DNA from: Crossaster papposus
Lineage: Eukaryota > Echinodermata > Asteroidea > Velatida > Solasteridae
Direction of reading: 5' to 3'
Assembly: GCA_037893245.1 (NCBI GenBank)
Contig: JBAIAA010000013.1
Coordinates: 1 to 64,000, forward strand
Length of the DNA stretch: 64,000 bases
Shown: positions 57,070 to 64,000 of the stretch, piece by piece
Layout of the letters: each line of letters begins with the position of its first letter
How positions within the stretch are numbered: the stretch's first letter is position 1
Translations under genes and position numbers: made by a program
The notes under the pieces: generated by a model
Seen by the model: only the letters and a program-made list of their open reading frames with translations
The model's database searches: none
Told to the model about the DNA's origin: nothing

Positions 57070-57440
57070 CCCTACTTCGATCTTCATCGGCGACGACGCC
57101 TTTGCCCTCCGAGAAACCATGATGAAGCCATACAGGCTCCGGGGGCTAGACGATGAAGAGAGGATAACTACATGCTTTTCCGCACCAGAAGGGTAGTAGA
57201 AAATGCCTTTGGCATCCTAGCGAACCGCTTACAAGTTCTGCTGACTATCAGGCAGCACCATCCCCTCTACTATCAAGGTCATCGTGAAAGCCTGCATTGC
57301 CCTTCACAATCTGGTGAGGATACGGTACCCTGGACTCCAGAACCGGCAGCTCGACTGTGCAGTGAACATGAACCGTGACTTCATCCCTGGAGCATTGAGA
57401 AAGGAGAGCAACTTGTACGACACACATTGCTGGCAGTAAC
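57070..57440 (+). pseudogene. PIF/Harbinger transposase, C-terminal relic
   Basis: Three frames together read as the end of a Harbinger DDE nuclease. 57073 on gives IFIGDDAFALRETMMKPYRL and GLDDEERI, with the second catalytic Asp in GDDAF. A shifted frame gives NYMLFRTRRVVENAFGILAN, with the catalytic Glu in VENAFG. A third frame gives IKVIVKACIALHNLVRIRYP and LDCAVNMNRD. The N-terminal part and first catalytic Asp are absent because the iMet-derived array ends at 57069. Two frameshifts make it inactive. The partner ORF lies at 57913-58784 on the opposite strand, tail to tail. Confidence 0.85.
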
Positions 57441-57912
57441 ACCTCCACCAAGAAAGGAAAGATGCAGAGGAACCTCCTGAAGCACTGGGCCAACTCCCCA
57501 GCAGATGCAGTTCGTTCTATGGCAAGACAAGACGATTTAGAGGATTTGGCTGTGGTGACTGTTGTTGTGATGACTCTTGTTGTAGTGACTGACAACACTG
57601 CTGTTGTAGTGACTGTTAATGTAGTCATTGTTGTGTCATCCTAGAGACTGTTTTTTGTTAAATGTTATTACTATGTACCATTATTATCATGTGTCGTTAT
57701 TATTGAACATTTTTTGGGTGGAAAAAACATTGGGTGTTTATCATACTTTTTTAATTGAAATTTAATTTGACTACACTGAAAACTACACTACACTACTTGA
57801 TGTATAACCCGCTACTTTATCACAACAGTCACGACTTCTTTCCTTTTGGTGTTGGGAGTTCCCCATCCTGAGAACCGAGATCAAGAGGAGGATCTAGGTA
57901 GCCATTAAGTCC
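57441..57912. other. Between the two Harbinger ORFs
   Basis: Includes gttgtagtgact-type short repeats (57560-57615) and AT-rich sequence. No separate gene. Confidence 0.4.
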
Positions 57913-58058
57913 TTAGATGTTGGACAGACCGGAAATGTTCGGGAAGCTGGTCTGTAAGGCTGTGCCTGAACTAGGCTGGGTTGGACTGGGCTGGTTCCTC
58001 AGTACCTGGGCAGCAGAACCCAAGGCAGCAGACACTGTGGTGGTGGTGGGGTGTGCTG

Positions 58059-58080
58059 TTGCTGCTGCTGCTGCTGCTGA
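58059..58080. repeat. (CTG)n microsatellite
   Basis: About six CTG units within the Harbinger accessory ORF (Gln or Ala run on the minus strand). Confidence 0.85.
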
Positions 58081-58617
58081 GTTTGCTGAGAAGGTTGCTG
58101 AGGAGAAGGCATCATGTGTATAGAGAAGGATGTGGAGGCATCTGCTGATGTTGATTCTGTAAGGGTTGCTGGTGGTACTGCTCATTGTACTCCATATATT
58201 GTGAACCTCACACTGATGATGCTGGAGGCACGTTTCTCCACATGTGGGGAGCTGGCTGATACTGCTCGGAGGTTGATGGTGCTGATGGTACGAGCCAAAG
58301 GACGGTGCTGAACTGGGCCCCAGTTGGTGAGGTGCTTGAGAGTGGCGGGCTTGCTGGGTTTCTTGGATGGGGGAGCTCCCATGGCACTTGGAATGTCATC
58401 ATCACTGTCCTTATCCATCAGGTCAGACAGCAACCTGTTGATGGTGGACCTTGTCTTCTTGTACTTGGCCATGGACATGGTAAGCAGGCTGTCTCGAACG
58501 TAGTTGGCAAAGCCTGTTCGGGCTGTGATGGGCTGCTTCTGGGCTGCTTCTGGGCTTTTGAAAGGTCCTTGAGGATGGTGCGTGACTCGGCACCTCTCTT
58601 CTGTAGGGACTCTGAAT

Positions 58618-58634
58618 GGGGGGGGGGGGGGGGT
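58618..58634. repeat. Poly-G run
   Basis: About 15 G; codes for the proline run of the accessory ORF on the minus strand. Confidence 0.85.
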
Positions 58635-58769
58635 AGGGGTGAGCTCATCCAGGCTAATTTCCAGGTCAGCGCAGGCATTCTCGGCAGCATCAAGATATCT
58701 TGCAATGTGGAAATACCGCCGCTTATAGCCACTTGTCACGTGATAGGCGGCACGTTGGGCATGTGCTGT

Positions 58770-59075
58770 GAATACGCTGCTCATACGCTACTAATACGCT
58801 ATCCACACGTATAGTACGCTGCCCATACGCAGCCCATACGCTGGTTATACGCTGACATACGCTTGTCATACGCTGGCAGACGCTGACATTTACTGACATT
58901 CGCTGGTCATACGCATGCTATACGCAGGCTATACGCTGGCCGTACGCTACTCATACGCTACAAATAGGTTCAATACGGTAAGTATACGCACAATTCTGTA
59001 TTTTCAAGGGCTTGTTGTGCGTATTCAAAATAATTTAATTTTAATACGCAAATCATACGCTGGTGCCATACGCAA
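58770..59075. repeat. Degenerate repeat of ATACGCT, about 10-bp spacing
   Basis: More than 15 copies of (c)atacgct with 3-5 variable bases between (ctcatacgctactaatacgc, tggttatacgctgacatacg). Density is highest at 58775-58960. Confidence 0.8.
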
Positions 59076-59145
59076 TAGTGTGACAGCGCCTTTAGATGGA
59101 AGCCAATATCTCCTTTCGAGTTGGTGTAGTGTGTACGTTGATGGC

Positions 59146-60240
59146 CTATAAGTCCAATTCTATCCAGAAAGTTGTTGTTGTTTTACAGCCATACAACAGA
59201 TAAGTCAAGACTACAGCTTGATAGACACACAGCTTTGTTTTAAAGCTTATGCTGCTTCTATTCCACATACACTCACAAAATCTTCTGAATGCTTCACCCA
59301 ATTTTACAAAGCTCCGCGACGCGTCGTAACTCGACGTGTAACGCGTCGCATCTCGCGACTCGTCAACCGATCCCATCTACGAAACTTGCCAAACGTAAAA
59401 CATCGCAACTTTCTTGACAACGGTTTAAATCACGTCGTAAGTTACGACTTGCTTTGGGTCGTCGTAAAATAAGATGCGTCGTTTTATATCCGGTTTTACG
59501 CCATACAACTGAAGTAAAAAGGCTAAAATACCGAGACAATTATGTGAGAAGTTGTAAATGGAACATTCATCGTAGTCAAAATGAAAAACCTTGAATATTG
59601 TTTGGGAAATTTCAAATTAGCTACAAGTCCACAGCAAGTTTGTGTTTTTAACTGCATTATACGTCTGCCATTTTGATTTACGTTTTGTAAACTTTCCAAG
59701 AAGATATTCGATGACTGTTTGCTTAGGGTGGGATTTCACGGGGCACGCGAAATCCCAACATTTGGAGACGTTTTTCTTCGAATGTGTCGCCACAATGCGG
59801 TTTCTCACAACGTATATGTGCGAATTTCGTGTGTAGATTTGCCGAACTATATGGCCAGTCTACATACACAACAATGTTGCAGAAATCTCGGGCAACATTT
59901 GTGCGGACATTTCGCGACACATGCCAAACATGCGCACTTTTTTCGCATATTTGGTGAATAGTGAACGTCGTGCGACATTCATGGGACATTCGTACATAAT
60001 TATGTCGCACGGTTATCTTGCAAAAGGCTCGCGTTTGCTTCTTTGGCGAAGTCACCTGTTCTCCTGGACTGGGATACGACGTATCGCAGCGCTGCGATAC
60101 ATCGTAAGTTACGATGAGTTTCATGAAATCGTGGCCTGAGTTGGTTTTGTATATCCGATTTGCGATTTTGTCATCTATGTGGGCCTCTCTGGACAGGGTG
60201 CAGTGCCCAAGTATGTGAACTTGTCCACAGAATGAAGGGT
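59146..60240 (-). pseudogene. LINE reverse-transcriptase fragment, split by an insertion
   Basis: On the minus strand, 60235-60140 reads VDKFTYLG then, one frame over, LSREAHIDDKIANRIYKTNS. After about 830 bp, 59285-59150 continues EAFRRFCECMWNRSSISFKT and KLCVYQAVVLTYLLYGCKT. These blocks are adjacent at the end of reverse transcriptases in a common invertebrate LINE group (YLGSTLS...ANRI...AF-RL...W...IS..TKL-VY-AVVL-TLLYG). The fragment is otherwise truncated on both sides. Confidence 0.75.
59290..60135. mobile_element. Insertion interrupting the LINE fragment
   Basis: About 840 bp with several cgtcgtaagttacgac-type palindromes near both ends (59430-59460 and 60068-60115) and many CGTCG/CGACG motifs. 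Probably a non-autonomous DNA element; terminal repeats and duplication could not be fixed by eye. Confidence 0.4.
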
Positions 60241-60332
60241 GTGATCCATAATGATGATGACTGAACATACGGCTTACTTGAAAACACTCCTAATTGAAAT
60301 TAAGAAAAAAGTCCTTGAAATCGTGATAAGTT

Positions 60333-60772
60333 TTACTTTCTGGTCTAAGTGGGGTTTTGGGGGTAACAAAAACAAACTGTAAAACATTATTTCGTCCCGT
60401 GCGCACGAGGTCGAGGGAAACCAATAGGGCTCCTTTCCCCACGAGTTAAAGGGAATATTGCAATTTGTTTAGGGTACCGTGCATCCACCACATTGCGGGC
60501 AGAATGGCAGGCATTGAATCACGGCACGAAGCACAGCTTGCGCATGGCACACACAAAACGATGTATCTTATTCACAGCGTAATTCAAAGTACGCGATTCT
60601 GGCCGCACTGTGGTGGGAAAAGTCACAGTATTATCTTTGACTCGTGGGGGGAAAGAAGCCCTGCTGATTTCCCCCGACCTTGTGCGGATGGGACGAAATA
60701 AGTTTTGTATTAAGAAATAATTAGGTTTTAATTTAATTGTACCCCTAAAAATCCACTTAGACCAGAAAGTAA
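60333..60772. mobile_element. Foldback MITE, about 440 bp
   Basis: ACTTTCTGGTCTAAGTGG at 60335-60352 is inverted at 60753-60770. Inner pairs (atttcgtcccgtgcgcacga / gtgcggatgggacgaaat; gactcgtggggggaaa / tttccccacgagt) show that most of it folds back. The duplication is uncertain. Confidence 0.7.
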
Positions 60773-60940
60773 TACCTATAGCTATTTCAGGGGCTTTCAT
60801 AAAAATAAAAAAAAAATTCTGAAGAATTTAAGAAAAAACAATTTCCCAAATCATTGAACCCTGTATATTTTAATTAGGACGATTTCGATTCTTGCCTCCC
60901 AGCCTATTTGTGTGCATGAATTATATATTTTTTTGAAAAC

Positions 60941-61062
60941 TGGGAGTTCTATTTACGGTTGAATACAAAATATATTGCGGTACGGCCACTCCACGCATTG
61001 GGAGTTCTATTTACGGTTGAATACAAAATATATTGCGGTACGGCCACTCCACGCATTGGGAG
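60941..61062. repeat. 58-bp perfect tandem duplication
   Basis: tgggagttctatttacggtt...cactccacgcat occurs twice in a row, followed by the first bases of a third copy. Confidence 0.95.
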
Positions 61063-61078
61063 AATAATTGGGCCTGTG

Positions 61079-61254
61079 TATTGACCGCCAATCGTGGCCG
61101 TCAGACAACAGAATTGGGTACGTCCACGATTGACAAAACGTCAACGATTCTAAATCGTGTAGAAATCCTGTGGAGGTCATGGAGAAAACGTCAGAGTACA
61201 AACAAAGAAGGGAGGACGGCCGGACAATGCCCCGCCCACAATTGGCGGTGTTTA
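61079..61254. mobile_element. MITE copy 2 (family of 32656-32848)
   Basis: Starts attgaccgccaatcgtgg and ends ccacaattggcggt, with shared inner blocks (tccacgattgacaaaacgt, gccggacaatgcccc). Confidence 0.68.
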
Positions 61255-62132
61255 ACAACCTGCTTGTGCCTGTGATCAGCGATGTACCAATCAGATGACG
61301 GGTATTTATTTAGGTTTTGTATAATACCAGCTATTATGGATAATAACACTTATTATTATAAATTCTTTTACTGAATATCGACCAGTCAGTAACATCAACA
61401 TTTTAACACGATGACGATATAATTCTGCAAAATGCACTGTTAACAAAATACACGGAAACCTTGGGTATCAACGAATTTCCCAAAAAATTATGGTCACCAT
61501 AAATTTGGTAGTAGGGGATTAACATGAATAAAATGAGGAACCAAAAGAATGACAAATTGTTGCATTTCCTGATAATAAATATATTAAGTTCAAAACTCTG
61601 ACTTTTTTTTATTCAGAGAGAACATTATTTTGCTAACATCTATCCGTTTACGGTGACAGTGCAAATTACGGAAATTTGTTGGCACCCACGGCTACTAGGT
61701 ATTTTCCCGTACATTTTACGGGGAGTTTTAATTGTGTGGGTTTTCAACTTGCGTTATTCGATTGGTGATGTTTCAGCCAATTTACTGCCAATTTTACTCA
61801 AATTCGACTAGACTAGCTAAGTCGTGAAATATATAACGAACATTGTAGATCCACAGCTATCCAGAGCGACATGCAGTATAGCGGAGGCACGATGTATACA
61901 TGAAGTGCCACAAAGAGCAGTTTCAGTCCTTTCCAGTGTCAGTGCCAGTTTTAGTGCCAGAGTAGAGCTGAAACTAACTAATAAGAAAATCATTAATCAT
62001 TCGGTTGTTATTGATTGAAACGACTCGGGGGTTTCAATATAATCTAAAATCCAAATACATGTTCATGTTTGTTAGGGTGCGACTCTGGAAAGCCGTCTTG
62101 TAAGGAAAGTGTCCTTGGTGAACTCTACACTC
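61255..62132. other. 3' flank of the GPCR gene, no other gene seen
   Basis: AT-rich. No element ends recognised. Confidence 0.4.
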
Positions 62133-62138
62133 TGTTTA
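62133..62138 (-). terminator. Polyadenylation signal of the GPCR exon
   Basis: On the minus strand CAATAATAAACAG places AATAAA right at the stop codon. Confidence 0.55.
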
Positions 62139-62541
62139 TTATTGAACAACGTGCATTACATTTGTGTTCATTCGTGAGGTAGCAGCTGACATTGAAATAA
62201 TGTCCCCGTCCTCCAATCGATTCTTACGGCATCGCTTGAGTACTAGTTTTCTCAGCCCGGAGCGAAATTTGGCGTATGTGAAGCAGTAAATGACCGGGTT
62301 GACGAGCATGTTGCATGCCACCAGGCTGATAAAGGGTAAGTACAGCGGTGTGATCCAATCTCCTGAAACGTTTTGATACACGAACAACACTTCTATTGGT
62401 GTCCAACAAAGTACAAACATTATGCCTATCAGCATTGTCGTTACGAGAACGTTTGTCTTGGCTTTATTCATCGCATTACGAGGACCGTTCATTGGATTAG
62501 CCGATTTCTTGTTGAGCGTGATGAGTATCCGGCTGTATGTA
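62139..62541 (-). CDS. Class A GPCR, last coding exon (TM6, TM7 and C-tail)
   Basis: A minus-strand acceptor (ctaatatatacatacag) precedes about 133 codons. They start in the third intracellular loop (RILITLNKKSANPMNGPR). Next is TM6 (TNVLVTTMLIGIMFVLCWTP, with the CWxP motif), a short outer loop (YQNVSGDWIT), TM7 (PFISLVACNMLVNPVIYCFT, with NPxxY) and a cytosolic tail with a basic helix 8 (KFRSGLRKLVLKRCRKNR). It ends at TAA 62141-62139, overlapping an AATAAA signal. It fits peptide/amine-type rhodopsin receptors that signal through G proteins at the plasma membrane; subfamily and ligand are unknown. TM1-5 must lie on exons beyond 62541 and were not found up to 64000. Confidence 0.85.
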
Positions 62542-63430
62542 TATATTAGAATTTTGCAATCCTGTTATTACTAGCAAAATTCGAAACAATGAGGCATGGA
62601 GGTATCAATAATCGTTAATTGAAGTTTGTCTTTGTGTGTAACAGAAATATTAAGCAGTTTGATATGATTTACGAGGTTAAATTGGCTGTAATAAGAAACG
62701 AACAAGTGTCCATGTGTGCATTCTAGATTTAGCACAGTGTTTATTGTACTTAATTTACATGTTAAATCTGGTGTTTTGCTTAGGTGTTTACATAGCAAGG
62801 CTAGGTCAGCTAAATAAAGTAACGGTCAAAGGGCAGTTGTCTCCTTAACTTAATTCGGTTTTTCTTGTATTTTGCTTATGCCCGCGTTACACTGTCCTGA
62901 AATTGACACTAGATGGCCATACGATAAAGGAAATGTTCATATTCGGTTCCGATCGTAAAAACATCCGGCCATTCGAGATTTCATCTTAAGCCATCGTATG
63001 ACCACCGGTAGAGTTTCTCAGGCTCCGGCAGCAACTTCGTAGAAGGTGGAAAAATCGTTGGCATGCCAACGAATTGGCGAAGGACCTTGCGAAGGTTTAT
63101 TTTCTTGTTGAATTCGTGTGTCAATTTTGCCCTTCGTAAGGCCATCGTCAGTGAGGGCATCTTGTCAAATCGTACGTGTCATCTTCGTCTTTACTTCGTG
63201 TGATCGTCGGGGCCATCGCTCATTTTTCGCCTCACGAAGACAATGCAAAGGAAACAAGAAGCTACCCGATTCTCTTAAGAAGGCAACACGACTACGTGAA
63301 ACCCTCCCAATGCCGTCGTGTAGCCATCGTATTATAGTACAATGACATAGAGATGGGACCACGGTGTAGGCGAAGACAGCCGAATTCGAGTAGCTCAAGC
63401 GTTTCTCATTGTTTGTGTGTCATGGTAACG
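62542..63430. other. GPCR intron or upstream flank; no exon seen
   Basis: Region 62885-63345 is rich in gccatcgt/acgaagg motifs, partly inverted, suggesting a decayed element. No TM1-5 exon is visible. Confidence 0.4.
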
Positions 63431-63434
63431 TGGA

Positions 63435-63593
63435 CATAAAAAGGCCAGCATTAGAGCATCTTCTTCAGTCAGTCCTGAGCAACTCTACAGCCTGAGCAGA
63501 TAGGCGTGTGTAACTCCCAAAACGTGACGCCTATGTGACCTAGTTCGATTATTATTATTCCCTTATTTAACGACACACAACGCCACAACGCAG
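63435..63593 (+). promoter_or_regulatory. Candidate core promoter and untranslated first exon
   Basis: A TATA-like cataaaaagg (63435-63444) lies about 30 bp before an initiator-like TCAGTC (63464-63469). The following 125 bp ends at a good donor (CAG/GTTAGT, 63593/63594). No long frame starts inside, so it would be a 5' untranslated exon of a plus-strand gene continuing past the window. Confidence 0.35.
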
Positions 63594-64000
63594 GTTAGTT
63601 AGACAATTTCAGCTTATTTTTGGAACATTTCTAACATTTCTACTCGAAACTAGGAAATAATTTGATTCCGAAACGCGAAGAATTAAATTACACGCTTAAA
63701 ACACGATTGAAAGCGCAAACTCAGCACAAGGATTCGCCATCAAAAAAATTCGAAATTTGATTATACCTCAGTGACAGGTTTTCCTGGATCTGCAAAATGC
63801 TTAACTGTTTTGGGTTAGGCAATTTTCCGACGTCGTGCCTCCGCCGTGTTGAACGCAACTTTAAATTGCTTTGTTTGTATTCGATAAGGTTGATGTTTCC
63901 ATATGATGTAGAATGTGACATCGACCTACAACTTGGCCGTGATACCGCTGGAGCGGTTAAATTAATATGGCGACATTCCACACGGTGAGGCAACGCAATA
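63594..64000. other. No feature assigned
   Basis: Would be intron of the candidate plus-strand gene. Short open frames on both strands have no recognisable features. Confidence 0.35.

Larger units (their letters stand above)
57913..58784 (-). pseudogene. Harbinger accessory (MADF/BESS-like) protein, partial and frameshifted
   Basis: The main frame (58784-58182, 200 codons) has SGYKRRYFHIARYLDAAENA, like the end of a MADF domain, a proline run, and then FANYVRDSLLTMSMAKYKKT-RSTINRLLSDLMDKD, like a BESS dimerisation motif. Other frames continue with Gln-rich sequence (YHQQPLQNQHQQMPPHPS, then a poly-Gln run from the CTG repeat at 58059-58079). PIF/Harbinger elements carry such a DNA-binding partner needed for transposase function; assignment here rests on pattern and on the neighbouring transposase relic. 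The N-terminal MADF helices are missing where the atacgct repeat begins. Confidence 0.55.

Overview
The window looks like nuclear DNA of an animal, most likely a marine invertebrate. Supporting signs are split exons with GT/AG sites, the last exon of a class A GPCR, two CR1/L2-type LINEs, Ty3/Gypsy pieces, a PIF/Harbinger relic, many MITEs, and tRNA-iMet copies with the eukaryotic CCCATAA anticodon loop. Foldback elements with tandem short repeats at their ends recall the TU elements described from sea urchins, which hints at an echinoderm or relative. The species cannot be read from the sequence. Ordinary gene content is low and transposon content is very high.

Layout. 0.3-5 kb: an inverted-repeat-bounded block, a 95-copy 16-mer array, and a Gypsy 3' end with LTR. 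5-9 kb: MITEs, a tandem duplication and a Gypsy gag relic. 9-12.3 kb: a candidate minus-strand exon, tandem repeats, two MITEs, and a minus-strand first coding exon with CCAAT boxes. 12.8-15.8 kb: a 3.1-kb foldback element with CCTGTGGTA-rich arms. 16.2-19 kb: a 16-mer foldback element carrying a nested MULE-like foldback. 19.2-19.8 kb: a MITE splitting a possible degraded exon. 21-26.5 kb: two LINEs on the minus strand. 28.3-31.5 kb: two more 16-mer foldback elements, one with a 117-copy array.

31.8-45.5 kb holds the largest gene: a Tudor-like exon, a Cys/His-rich segment, about 33 copies of a 25-residue repeat, and a conserved C-terminal region resembling DUF7869 proteins. Its last exon is split by a 7.2-kb insertion built of four LTRs, two direct and two inverted, with a tRNA-Ser primer-binding site and a 4-bp target duplication. 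Removing the insertion and one duplication copy leaves the reading frame intact.

45.5-53 kb is mostly repeats and MITEs with a few unassigned candidate exons. 53.0-57.07 kb is a hierarchical array of about 30 tRNA-iMet-derived units that stops abruptly inside a broken Harbinger transposase; the partner Harbinger ORF follows at 57.9-58.8 kb. 59-61.3 kb has LINE fragments and MITEs. 62.1-62.5 kb is the GPCR exon, and 63.4-63.6 kb a candidate core promoter with an untranslated first exon.

The strongest candidates for something poorly described are the family of foldback elements with diverged 16-mer arrays sharing a CAACTCG core, the iMet-derived array, and the inverted-LTR composite inside a coding exon.
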